Positions 49,382 through 58,125 of a stretch of 64,000 bases of DNA are shown here, in pieces. Positions within the stretch are counted from its first letter, which is position 1, and each line of letters starts with the position of its first letter. Source of the DNA: Candidatus Peregrinibacteria bacterium (lineage in GTDB: Bacteria > Patescibacteriota > Gracilibacteria > Peribacterales > Peribacteraceae); assembly GCA_030649955.1 (NCBI GenBank), contig JAUSFD010000017.1, positions 62,001 to 126,000 on the forward strand, written 5' to 3'. The position numbers and the translations under genes were made by a program. The notes under the pieces were generated by a model. It was given only the letters and a program-made list of their open reading frames with translations. It ran no database searches and had not been told where the DNA came from.

Positions 49382-50410
49382 CTACCGGGGAGTCAGGTGG
49401 CAGTGATCGAGGTACTGAGCGTAGCTCACGTAGGTGAGCTCCCGTTCATCCGGGGGGAGGGGACTCCCGGATTGTAGCATGGTGAGGAGGAAGGCGTCTG
49501 CACCTGCTCCGGAGCCGTAGGAGACGAGGAGGACCGTCTCCCCCTTCTTCGCCTCCTCGAGCACGGATGTGAGCCCCAGGAGTGAACATGCACTGTACGT
49601 GTTGCCCACCTTCGGCACGATGAACCCGAGTGCGCACTGCTCCTTGGTGAATCCAAACTCCTTCATGATTGCGGTTGGGAACTTTGCATTCGGCATGTGG
49701 AGGACGACGTGCGCGATGTCCTTCACCTCAAGTTTCGCAGTATCGAGCATCCCGCGGATCGCCGTGCGCACGTGGTGGAAGTATCCGGGCTCTCCCGTAA
49801 ATCGTCCTGCGTGCTGCGGGAATCGTTCGTCCGCTGCGCGCCAGAAATCGGGAGTGTCTGTCGTGAACGATAGTGTCCGCTCGATCCGCGCTAGTGCACC
49901 CTTCGCCTTTTCCGATCCAAGGACAATCGCCGCCGCACCTGCGGCCGCCGAGTACTCGAGTGCATCCCCCGGCTTCGCCTGCGCTGTATCCGTCCCGATG
50001 GCGATCCCGTACTCGATTTGCCCCGCGCGAATGAACGCATCCACGATCTGCATCCCCGCCGTCCCCGCCTTGCATGCGAATTCCAGATCCGCGCAGTGCG
50101 AGAACGGATCGAGCTCCAGTGCCGATGCCAGCATCCCGCTCGTCGGCTTCACCGCGTAGGGGTGACTCTCGGACCCGACGAAGATTGCAGAGATCTGCGA
50201 TGGTCGAATGCCCGCTCCCTCGATCGCCTGTTTCCCCGCCTCGAACGCCATCGTGAAACTGTCCTCATCCCTGTCCGGCACCGTCTTCTCCGTGATGCCG
50301 AGGGAGGATGCGAGTGCTGCAGAATCCTGCTGCCAGTGTTCGGCGATCGCCGAAGTCCGCAGCCGGAAGCGCGGGAGATACCTGCCGAACCCGAGGATTG
50401 CCGACTTCAT
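49382..50410 (-). CDS. Hydroxymethylglutaryl-CoA synthase, archaeal type
   Basis: The 342-aa protein begins AILGFGRYLPRFRL. The catalytic Cys is C113 in LEFACKAGTAGMQIV, the His is in VVLHMPNAKFPTAI (near 238), and the acidic residue lies in VGSESHPYAVKP. GRFTGEPGYFHHV corresponds to the conserved TRGxPAYF block, and GNTYSACSLLGLTSVL follows. It adds acetyl-CoA to acetoacetyl-CoA to give HMG-CoA. It is first in the HMGS-thiolase-DUF35 operon; a TATACT box lies 10 nt before the ATG. Confidence 0.93.
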   Translation of the reverse strand: MKSAILGFGRYLPRFRLRTSAIAEHWQQDSAALASSLGITEKTVPDRDEDSFTMAFEAGKQAIEGAGIRPSQISAIFVGSESHPYAVKPTSGMLASALELDPFSHCADLEFACKAGTAGMQIVDAFIRAGQIEYGIAIGTDTAQAKPGDALEYSAAAGAAAIVLGSEKAKGALARIERTLSFTTDTPDFWRAADERFPQHAGRFTGEPGYFHHVRTAIRGMLDTAKLEVKDIAHVVLHMPNAKFPTAIMKEFGFTKEQCALGFIVPKVGNTYSACSLLGLTSVLEEAKKGETVLLVSYGSGAGADAFLLTMLQSGSPLPPDERELTYVSYAQYLDHCHLTPR

Positions 50411-50420
50411 GAGACGCGCG

Positions 50421-50426
50421 AGTATA
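50421..50426 (-). promoter_or_regulatory. -10 box of the HMG-CoA synthase operon
   Basis: Minus-strand TATACT ten bases before the ATG at 50410. Confidence 0.45.
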
Positions 50427-50478
50427 GCAGAGGTTGCTAGCTGTTTCTTGCGTTTTTCCTTAGATTGTTTCCAGGTAA

Positions 50479-50760
50479 TTACCTTGTGGCAGATTCCGGA
50501 GACGTGCGCCAGTACGCACTCCCATCGAGCTTCCTATCCAGGTATCCTTTCATGAAGAGTTCCCTGCGGAGGAGTGCTGGATCCTCGAACGTGTGATGCT
50601 GATTCAGCAGCTCGTTCACCTCGCGTTCCGTGAGGCGTTTTTCCCACGGGAACTTCTCTGCCAGGTACTGGAGTGCGAGGAGTTTCCTCTTCGGCTTCGC
50701 TGGCCAGTTCGTGAGTTGGCCGGCCTCGTTGAGGTGGTTGCTGAGTTCGTTCTTCTCCAT
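50479..50760 (-). CDS. DUF2087-domain protein
   Basis: The ATG at 50760 gives 93 aa. AKPKRKLLALQYLAEKFPWE, LTEREVNELLNQHHTFEDPA and LRRELFMKGYLDRKLDGSAYWR match DUF2087, a small winged-helix-like module usually fused to bacterial regulators. Here it stands alone between HMG-CoA reductase and HMG-CoA synthase, so it might regulate the pathway genes (inference). The upstream part of the longer frame crosses REP-like DNA and is not coding. Confidence 0.82.
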   Translation of the reverse strand: MEKNELSNHLNEAGQLTNWPAKPKRKLLALQYLAEKFPWEKRLTEREVNELLNQHHTFEDPALLRRELFMKGYLDRKLDGSAYWRTSPESATR

Positions 50761-50787
50761 GCATTGAGCATACAGGTGTCTATGCGT

Positions 50788-50872
50788 CTTCGGGCCGCGC
50801 ACCAGAAAGTGCGCTCTCGTTGTACATGCTATGCATCCACCGACGAGAGCGGCCTTTATGGGCCGCGGGCCA
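50788..50872. repeat. REP-like inverted pair i/j
   Basis: 50788-50819 (minus orientation, GAGAGCGCACTTTCTGGTGC on the other strand) and 50844-50872 (plus orientation, CGAGAGCGGCCTTTATGGGC and on) are 24 bp apart. They lie between the HMG-CoA reductase and DUF2087 genes. Confidence 0.6.
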
Positions 50873-50884
50873 TTTCCGTATATT

Positions 50885-52042
50885 TCACCGCCCCAATTCC
50901 CTATGCGCCTTCGCGAGCGTGTGACTCGCCTGCGCAGCGAGCAGCGAAAGCTCCCCTGCGAGCACTGCAGCACCGATGGACTGCGCAAGTTGGACGACAG
51001 GTTTGAGAGTTGTTTCTGGTGAGAGCAGGAGATTGCGACACTGCTCCTGCGCAGGGAGACCGGTACCACCACCGCGGACACCGACGATCACGGCGGGGAG
51101 GTGCACTCGAATATGCAGAGAGTTTCCGGTAAGTGAAACATCTGTGTCTGCGAGTGATCCCTCTACAACGTGCGCGGCATCCTGGCCTGTTGCGAGATAG
51201 AGCGCTGCGATGATGTTCGCAGCGTGGAGGTTCTTCCCGATTGCACCGGCGAGAGAGGAGCCAATGGTGAGTTTCGCCTCCGCGACATCGAGCATCGCCT
51301 GTGCATCACTCTTGAGAATGGTGCGGAGAATTTCTTCACTGATGTCCGCCTCCGCAGTGACGCGGTACCCGCGACCGTGATCGTGCGTGCGCACACTCGG
51401 TTTCTTATCGCTGTCGACATTCCCTGCGACGGTGACGAAGCGGAGCTCGGGAATCCGCTCCTGGAGCCACTCTCCCAGAGCCTGTCCCGCGATCGTGATC
51501 ATGTTCATCCCCATCGCTTCATCGGTGTCGCAGGCGAGTGTGAGGAAGATGTATCCGTCGCGCTCATCGAGATCGTAACGCAGGAGTTTCAAGTGGCTGC
51601 TCGATCCTTCGACGATCTGCTTCCACTCATTCTCCATGCTTCGGATATTTTCAGAAGGAGATTCTCTTCCATTCACTTTGAACGCGAGAGATCGCGTGAT
51701 GCCGATGTACTCCGAAGACACATGCACTCCGCCGCTCATCCAGAGCGCTTTGCATCCACGGTTCACACTCGCGACGAGCGCGCCTTCCGTTGTAGCGAGT
51801 GGGAGATGAATGTCTGCCTGTGTTGCATCACTGAAGTGAACGGCGAGTGGCCCCGCGTATCCCACCGGAATGGGGACTGCACCAAGCATCTGTTCACAGT
51901 TCTTCTCCTCTGCACTCGCCGTGCGCTCATCGGTGATTGCGAGAGCGCTCAGGTCTGAGCCTGTTTCCTCTTCAATCATGCGTCTCCGCTCTGTACAGCG
52001 TTGAGCAGGGGTGAGGCCGTTGGGGAGAGAGCGCAAATCCAT
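50885..52042 (-). CDS. Hydroxymethylglutaryl-CoA reductase, class I
   Basis: I start at the ATG at 52042 (MDLRSLPNGLTPAQR), giving 385 aa, the size of archaeal/class I catalytic cores; the longer frame begins in repeat DNA. Signatures are EKNCEQMLGAVPIPVGYAGP, LATTEGALVASVNRGCKAL, CDTDEAMGMNMITIA, IGKNLHAANIIAALYLATGQ and GVRGGGTGLPAQEQC. It reduces HMG-CoA to mevalonate with NAD(P)H, the committed step. There is no membrane domain. It is 130 nt after mvaD on the same strand. Confidence 0.94.
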   Translation of the reverse strand: MDLRSLPNGLTPAQRCTERRRMIEEETGSDLSALAITDERTASAEEKNCEQMLGAVPIPVGYAGPLAVHFSDATQADIHLPLATTEGALVASVNRGCKALWMSGGVHVSSEYIGITRSLAFKVNGRESPSENIRSMENEWKQIVEGSSSHLKLLRYDLDERDGYIFLTLACDTDEAMGMNMITIAGQALGEWLQERIPELRFVTVAGNVDSDKKPSVRTHDHGRGYRVTAEADISEEILRTILKSDAQAMLDVAEAKLTIGSSLAGAIGKNLHAANIIAALYLATGQDAAHVVEGSLADTDVSLTGNSLHIRVHLPAVIVGVRGGGTGLPAQEQCRNLLLSPETTLKPVVQLAQSIGAAVLAGELSLLAAQASHTLAKAHRELGR

Positions 52043-52052
52043 GTAAGCAGAA

Positions 52053-52164
52053 ATGTAGAATGCACAATGGACAATGTACAATGGGGAAAGTTCTGGGCGG
52101 TCACTCAACACTCCATTCAATTAATCCTGCATCGTACATTTTACATTGTACATTCTCCATTCAG
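52053..52164. repeat. Stutter hairpin 11 (mvaD-HMG-CoA reductase gap)
   Basis: ACAATGG ACAATGT ACAATGG (period 7) on the left is complemented by GTACATTTTACATTGTACATTCTCCATTC on the right. It fills the gap between mvaD and the HMG-CoA reductase gene. Confidence 0.6.
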
Positions 52165-52172
52165 TATTCGTT

Positions 52173-53183
52173 TCACGTACTCCTCGCACCAGGGCCCGTC
52201 TGTGTCTCAAACACCGTACAGCTCTTCTGCGACCGCGCGTAACCCAGGACCACCAATCGCGCTTCCTCTGTGCAGAAGAGGTGAACAGTCGGGCCGGCAT
52301 CCATCGTGTAGAGGACCGGCAGGTGCTGCCGCTCGCGCATGGCCTTCACCTCCGTGATGATGCGATGCGTGTCCTTCGTGAGGTAATTCAGTGCGGGCGT
52401 ACTCGTCTCCATGACTTTGTGCATGTCGAGCGCATCCTCCTCCGCCACGTGCTGGAGCTTCTCAAAGTCCCGGGCTTTGATCGCATCGATGCACTCGCGC
52501 AGACGGCGGTGCATGATCGCATCGACACGCTCCACGAAGTACGGACTTGTGGAAGCAAGGGCGTGCCCTTCCGTTGATCCAATAGCCTTCTCCTCCTGCG
52601 AGGGGATGATGGCGATGTCGTGGAGAATCCAGTGCTTCTCATCCGCAATCTGCTCTGCATGTGCTGCATCGATGGAGTTCGTTTTCCCCGCTCTCAGAGC
52701 GACGTAGCCACCGTAGATGCTCCGTGCTGCGGAGCCGGAACCGAGGCGCGCCATCACGCTCACCTGCTCATCGGAGAGGGGGAATGCTTCTCCTACCAAT
52801 CCTGCTACCGCGCGCGCGACTCCTGCGAAGACTGCGGCGGAGGAAGCGAGGCCGATCGATGGAGGGATGTGCGAGCGGATCGTGATCGAGAGGGATGCGG
52901 GGAGAACGTCAGAAGGAATGCGGAGCATGTCCAAGTATTGCTTCATGAGCGCGAGGTGGTGCCCGAAGCGGTGGACGTGCTTGTCTGTGAGCGTGCGCTC
53001 GAGCCCACTCTCGAGGTAGGAATACACGACGAGTTCCTTGCTGTGCTCGACCGTCACTTCGACGGAGGGTGTATCGAGCGTCATCGAGAGGGAATCTGCA
53101 GCGGGGAGGCGAAGTTCCTCGCTCTGGTTCCCCCAGTATTTGATGAGCGCAATGTTGGGTGTGGCGATGGCTGTTGCGGGCAT
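52173..53183 (-). CDS. mvaD: Diphosphomevalonate decarboxylase
   Basis: The 336-aa GHMP-fold protein begins ATAIATPNIALIKYWGNQSE, the mvaD signature. ADSLSMTLDTPSVEV, PPSIGLASSAAVFAGVARAV (phosphate loop), RLGSGSAARSIYGGYVAL and LYTMDAGPTVHLFC are typical. It converts diphosphomevalonate to IPP. A decarboxylase acting on phosphomevalonate, as known from some archaea and Chloroflexi, cannot be excluded by eye. The next gene upstream is mevalonate kinase, across a 136-bp gap with a hairpin. Confidence 0.9.
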   Translation of the reverse strand: MPATAIATPNIALIKYWGNQSEELRLPAADSLSMTLDTPSVEVTVEHSKELVVYSYLESGLERTLTDKHVHRFGHHLALMKQYLDMLRIPSDVLPASLSITIRSHIPPSIGLASSAAVFAGVARAVAGLVGEAFPLSDEQVSVMARLGSGSAARSIYGGYVALRAGKTNSIDAAHAEQIADEKHWILHDIAIIPSQEEKAIGSTEGHALASTSPYFVERVDAIMHRRLRECIDAIKARDFEKLQHVAEEDALDMHKVMETSTPALNYLTKDTHRIITEVKAMRERQHLPVLYTMDAGPTVHLFCTEEARLVVLGYARSQKSCTVFETQTGPGARST

Positions 53184-53242
53184 GTTCGTAAGGCTTGTTA
53201 TAGAAACTTCATCAATGACTGATGAGAGGATACAGCAAAATA

Positions 53243-53274
53243 TCGGCGAAGCAGTATCGCTACGCCGATATGCT
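53243..53274. repeat. Hairpin between mvk and mvaD
   Basis: ATATCGGCG and CGCCGATAT pair perfectly around a 14-base loop in the 136-bp gap. It may separate the two halves of the isoprenoid region transcriptionally. Confidence 0.5.
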
Positions 53275-53319
53275 GCAGCTATAGAACAACAACAGCATTA
53301 TCCACGCTGCGAAGCCGTA

Positions 53320-54168
53320 TCAGAGTGGGAAAGTTGGCCACCCGCGTTCCTCAGCGAGACGTTCGAGGAGTGCATGATCATCGTGGACAGCGATCACTAT
53401 ACCTCCTCCGCCGGAGCGACCGCCCGCACCCGTGATCTTCGCGGCTCCGCCCTGCGCTTCCACAGCAGCAACGAACTCTTGCACGTTCTCCGGTACCACA
53501 CCGAGCGCTATCTGTGCACGATGATGATCACGGAAGACTGCGAGGGGATTCTCTTTAGCGAGAATGCGGTCTGCGCACGATCCGATCGTCGTGAGCGGTT
53601 TCTTCAGTTCTGCCTCCCGTGACCGAACCCATTTCACGAGCTCTGCGGTGGTCTCTCCCGGTGCACCCGTATCGATCAGAAGGGCTCGGTCCAGAATCGT
53701 CCGAGGGATCTGGATAGGCTGTGCAGGTTTCCCGCGTTCGTACCGGATCGGTTGCGCGTTCCAGATGACCGTGAAATCCATGCCGCTGTGTCCCGGATTC
53801 ACGTGATCCTCGATAGCGAGTGCGTCGTCCAAGCACTTTTCTCCGAGCAAGCAGCGTGCAATGGCGATGACGAGCGCAGTTGAGGAACCCATCCCCTTCC
53901 CGAGCGGGAGATCGGATTCAACAGTGAGTGTGCCACAGACAGGCTTTCTCTTCTCCTCGCAGAGTCGAACAATCGTGAGGGCAAACTGCTCTTTCTGCGT
54001 GTCTTGCTCCGCGCCTTCTCGCTGGATCGTGAGCGTCCTCCCACCATCCTCATTGCACGTCACTCGCACTCCTTGTTTCGATGGCAGCGCGAGACCCGGA
54101 GAGCCGAAGACCATCGCATACTCCCCAGCTAGGACGATTTTGCCGCTTGCAGAAGCCACGTTCCTCAT
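53320..54168 (-). CDS. mvk: Mevalonate kinase
   Basis: The 282-aa GHMP kinase begins ASASGKIVLAGEYAMVFGSP. The phosphate-binding motif is DLPLGKGMGSSTALVIAIAR, NPGHSGMDFTVIWNA carries the catalytic Asp region, and the C-terminal motif is KITGAGGRSGGGGIVIAV. The SGMDFTV wording fits mevalonate kinase rather than phosphomevalonate kinase. It overlaps uppS by 4 nt (ATGA) and forms an idi-uppS-mvk operon. Confidence 0.9.
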   Translation of the reverse strand: MRNVASASGKIVLAGEYAMVFGSPGLALPSKQGVRVTCNEDGGRTLTIQREGAEQDTQKEQFALTIVRLCEEKRKPVCGTLTVESDLPLGKGMGSSTALVIAIARCLLGEKCLDDALAIEDHVNPGHSGMDFTVIWNAQPIRYERGKPAQPIQIPRTILDRALLIDTGAPGETTAELVKWVRSREAELKKPLTTIGSCADRILAKENPLAVFRDHHRAQIALGVVPENVQEFVAAVEAQGGAAKITGAGGRSGGGGIVIAVHDDHALLERLAEERGWPTFPL

Positions 54169-54842
54169 GCCCCGAATCTGCGGGTACGCCGGTTGAACTC
54201 CGTGAGTGCGCTCTCCAAATCTGAAACCGTGAGATCCGGGAAGAACTTATCGAGGAAGATCCACTCCGCGTACGCGCTCTGCCACAGTGCGAAGTTACTG
54301 GTGCGCTGCTCTCCGGAAGTCCGCAGCACGAGATCGATGTCCGGGAGCTCCGGGTGATCCAACTGCGAGCGTAATTTTTCATCGGTGAGATTGGCGCAGT
54401 CTCCGATCTTCCGTACCGCGCGTAGCACCTCGTCCTTCCCTCCATAATCGATCGCGAGGTGGAGGGTGAAGTCGCTGTACGCTTGCGATTCCTCACACAC
54501 CTCCTTTATGAGTGATGCGAGTGACCCGGGAATCCGATCCGTCCGTCCCGAGTGCGCCAATCGTGTCTTCTTCTCCTGCATCTTCGGGCGCTCTCGCTGG
54601 ATGTACTCCTCTAGTAATGCCATCAGCTTCGCGATTTCCTCCGGATCCCGATTCCAGTTCTCCGTCGAGAAGCACCACACGGTGAGAGTCGAAATCCGCG
54701 GATTCGTCCGGCACCACTCCGTGATCTCCCGGAAGTTCTCGATCGCTTTCTCGTGCCCGTTCCACGGCAGCAGGAGCCGCTGCTTCGCCCACCGGCGGTT
54801 ACCATCGGGGATGATCGCCAAGTGGATCGGCTTCTCGCTCAT
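54165..54842 (-). CDS. uppS: Isoprenyl transferase (undecaprenyl diphosphate synthase)
   Basis: The ATG at 54842 gives 225 aa beginning SEKPIHLAIIPDGNRRWAKQ. Asp in IPDGNRRWA binds the diphosphate, and LTVWCFSTENWNRDPEEI, HLAIDYGGKDEVLRA and DIDLVLRTSGEQRTSNFALW are the other family blocks, ending SAYAEWIFLDKFFPDLT. It extends FPP with IPP to a C55-type cis-prenyl carrier for peptidoglycan and other glycans. It overlaps idi (ATGA) and mvk (ATGA), so all three are translationally coupled. Confidence 0.95.
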   Translation of the reverse strand: MSEKPIHLAIIPDGNRRWAKQRLLLPWNGHEKAIENFREITEWCRTNPRISTLTVWCFSTENWNRDPEEIAKLMALLEEYIQRERPKMQEKKTRLAHSGRTDRIPGSLASLIKEVCEESQAYSDFTLHLAIDYGGKDEVLRAVRKIGDCANLTDEKLRSQLDHPELPDIDLVLRTSGEQRTSNFALWQSAYAEWIFLDKFFPDLTVSDLESALTEFNRRTRRFGA

Positions 54843-55384
54843 CGTTCGGAGAGAATAGTAGGGAGAGGAGTCGTGAGGAGCTGACGCAGACCGAGGTGGA
54901 ACCACGGAGCGTACGCATCTTTGTTCTCCTTCATATCTGTGATGAGCATCGGAACGTCGACCCACTTCCACTCAGCGACTTCCTCCGCATTTGGACTGAT
55001 CGAAGTCGATTGCGGGATCTTCCCGACGAGGAGTGTCACGTGCTCGTGCTCCACTCCCTTTCCCTCTGGATCCTCTGCGCGGTACACAAACGTTCCCGCT
55101 TCGGTGAGTGCACAGGAAAATCCGAGTTCCTCCTGGAGTCTGCGAGCACCCGCTGTCTGTGCATCCTCATTCTCGAACGGGTGACTGCAGCACGTATTTG
55201 CCCAGAACATTGCGAAGAGCATCTTCTCCCGAGCTCTCTGCTGAATGAGGAGGGACTCGCCATCGTCGCTGAACACGTACACAGAGAATGCGCGGTGGAG
55301 TTTCCCTTCACCTGTATGCGCCTCGAGGAGATCCGCCGAACCGATGGGCGTGTTCCGCTCGTCGACGAGGGTGACGGTGCGCAT
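54839..55384 (-). CDS. idi: Isopentenyl-diphosphate delta-isomerase, type I
   Basis: The 181-aa Nudix-like IDI-1 has LHRAFSVYVFSDDGESLLIQ, the metal/catalytic Cys motif WANTCCSHPFENE, ARRLQEELGFSC (Nudix-type Glu helix) and GVEHEHVTLLVG with the catalytic Glu. It interconverts IPP and DMAPP. Type I is common in eukaryotes and some bacteria. It is first in the idi-uppS-mvk operon. Confidence 0.94.
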   Translation of the reverse strand: MRTVTLVDERNTPIGSADLLEAHTGEGKLHRAFSVYVFSDDGESLLIQQRAREKMLFAMFWANTCCSHPFENEDAQTAGARRLQEELGFSCALTEAGTFVYRAEDPEGKGVEHEHVTLLVGKIPQSTSISPNAEEVAEWKWVDVPMLITDMKENKDAYAPWFHLGLRQLLTTPLPTILSER

Positions 55385-55408
55385 GCGGGGAGACTAGCAC
55401 AGGAACTG

Positions 55409-55548
55409 CCCTCATCCCCGGCCCTTCTCCCGGACGCGGGAGAAGGGGGCGATTCAATAGAACAACAACAGTTCCCTCTCCCGCGTCCGGGAGAGGGAGA
55501 GGGCTTGCCCGTCCGTAGCCCCGCGCACGGGGCGGAGGCGGGTGAGGG
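55409..55548. repeat. Cloverleaf-like intergenic palindrome
   Basis: An outer stem CCCTCATCCCCG / CGGGTGAGGG encloses three hairpins: CCCTTCTCCCG/CGGGAGAAGGG, CCCTCTCCCG/CGGGAGAGGG and GCCCCG/CGGGGC. The first two hairpins are near copies of each other. It lies just upstream of idi. Confidence 0.65.
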
Positions 55549-55570
55549 CAATATTCCCGTCACGCCAAAG

Positions 55571-55627
55571 AGACCAGATTCCAAATCTGGTCCCCGTGGG
55601 TGAGCCAGGCAACGCGCCTGGCTCGGT
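55571..55627. repeat. Two consecutive hairpins
   Basis: GACCAGATT/AATCTGGTC and GAGCCAGGC/GCCTGGCTC stand in tandem, 3' of the secreted-protein gene on the minus strand; they may serve as its terminator. Confidence 0.5.
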
Positions 55628-55645
55628 GCTCCTTGGATGAATTCA

Positions 55646-56506
55646 TCATTTCTTCTTCTCAGTTTTCTTCTCTTCAGGCGTCTTCGGTGCATTTTTCGCG
55701 AGCCAATCCTTGGCCGTTTCAACTTCTGAAGCGATGCTGTCGCCGAGCGGAGGCCGTTGCTCGGCGATCAAACGGAAGCCCTCTTCCAACACTGGAATGA
55801 GGTCTTCCAGTTTTGCCTCATCGAAGGGGGCTGGGCAGCCATCGTAATCGGTTTGGATGATCATTGCCGAATGGAGGCGGCCGCCGTATTTGCCGTTGCG
55901 GCCACTACCCCCCCGGTCGCGAACGAAGGCCTCGGCCAATTCCTTGGCGAGGCCCTTCGGTCCATGCTTGGCGAGCGCTACGGCCCCATTGGGCATGTCG
56001 GCAGACTTGTAGGTGCCTTTCTCGTATTCTTCGAGATTCGCCGATGCCTTCGGCAGTCCGAGAATGACAAGCATCCACTTCCCGCGATAGCGCACCATTG
56101 CACCGTTCCACGGAGGGACGGGCTGCAATGCCCAAACTCTGACGCGGTCGCCCTTCTCAAGACGGCGCTTCATCTGATTCATTCCGGCCGTGACGACCTT
56201 GTCGTTCACGATCCAGATCGCCCAGATGAAGTGGTCCTGGTTGCCCTTCTTGTACCCGACGGGGCGCAAGGTAATTTCCGCCTCTCCGGGTGGCAACATG
56301 CCGCGGCCTGAGGCGAGGACGACCCCTCTGGTCACTGGCTTTCCATCCTTGTCTTTTCCCGTGACCACGGAACAGTCGAGCTTCAATGGGAAAATGGCGT
56401 TTTCCACGCCGATCTTCACGCTTTCTGCGGGTTCTTCCTTCTTGATTTCCTCTGCGGCTCGGGCGGAGCCACAGAGGAGAAGGAAAAGAAACATCCAATT
56501 TCGCAT
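55646..56506 (-). CDS. Secreted hypothetical protein, 286 aa
   Basis: A Sec signal peptide (MRNWMFLFLLLCGSARAAEE) precedes a soluble domain. A region near residues 45-140 looks beta-rich (ITLRPVGYKKGNQDHFIWAI, KGDRVRVWALQPVPPWNGAM), followed by a helical part and a Lys-rich end (PEEKKTEKKK). No family recognised. The 5' leader is unusually long here: a TATATA-like -10 lies about 90 nt upstream and GAGGAATCC precedes the ATG, in contrast to the leaderless genes elsewhere. This may point to foreign origin. Confidence 0.75.
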   Translation of the reverse strand: MRNWMFLFLLLCGSARAAEEIKKEEPAESVKIGVENAIFPLKLDCSVVTGKDKDGKPVTRGVVLASGRGMLPPGEAEITLRPVGYKKGNQDHFIWAIWIVNDKVVTAGMNQMKRRLEKGDRVRVWALQPVPPWNGAMVRYRGKWMLVILGLPKASANLEEYEKGTYKSADMPNGAVALAKHGPKGLAKELAEAFVRDRGGSGRNGKYGGRLHSAMIIQTDYDGCPAPFDEAKLEDLIPVLEEGFRLIAEQRPPLGDSIASEVETAKDWLAKNAPKTPEEKKTEKKK

Positions 56507-56705
56507 TTAGGATTCCTCTGACTTTCTGAGTTGCGTCTCCCCACAGGCTCCCAGCCCGCAAAGAGACTCCGATGTTTTCCAAGGAGCAAATGTATATATC
56601 TCATACATTAAGTAATAATGTCAATTCTCGACTATGTGAATTAGAGTGGACTCTTAAACCCTTGGCTCCCAGGGGAAAGTCCCGTATGCTCCGCGCTTGC
56701 CGTAG

Positions 56706-58115
<1,410 letters not shown>

Positions 58116-58125
58116 TCCTCCGCAC

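Noticed and set aside
53216-53622. Plus-strand ORF starting MTDERIQQNIGEAVSLRR
   Set aside because: Most of it is antisense to mevalonate kinase; the first 35 codons cover the hairpin in the gap.
53281-55471. Exact 15-bp repeat ATAGAACAACAACAG at 53281 and 55457
   Set aside because: Only two copies of a simple CAA-rich word; no element boundaries found.
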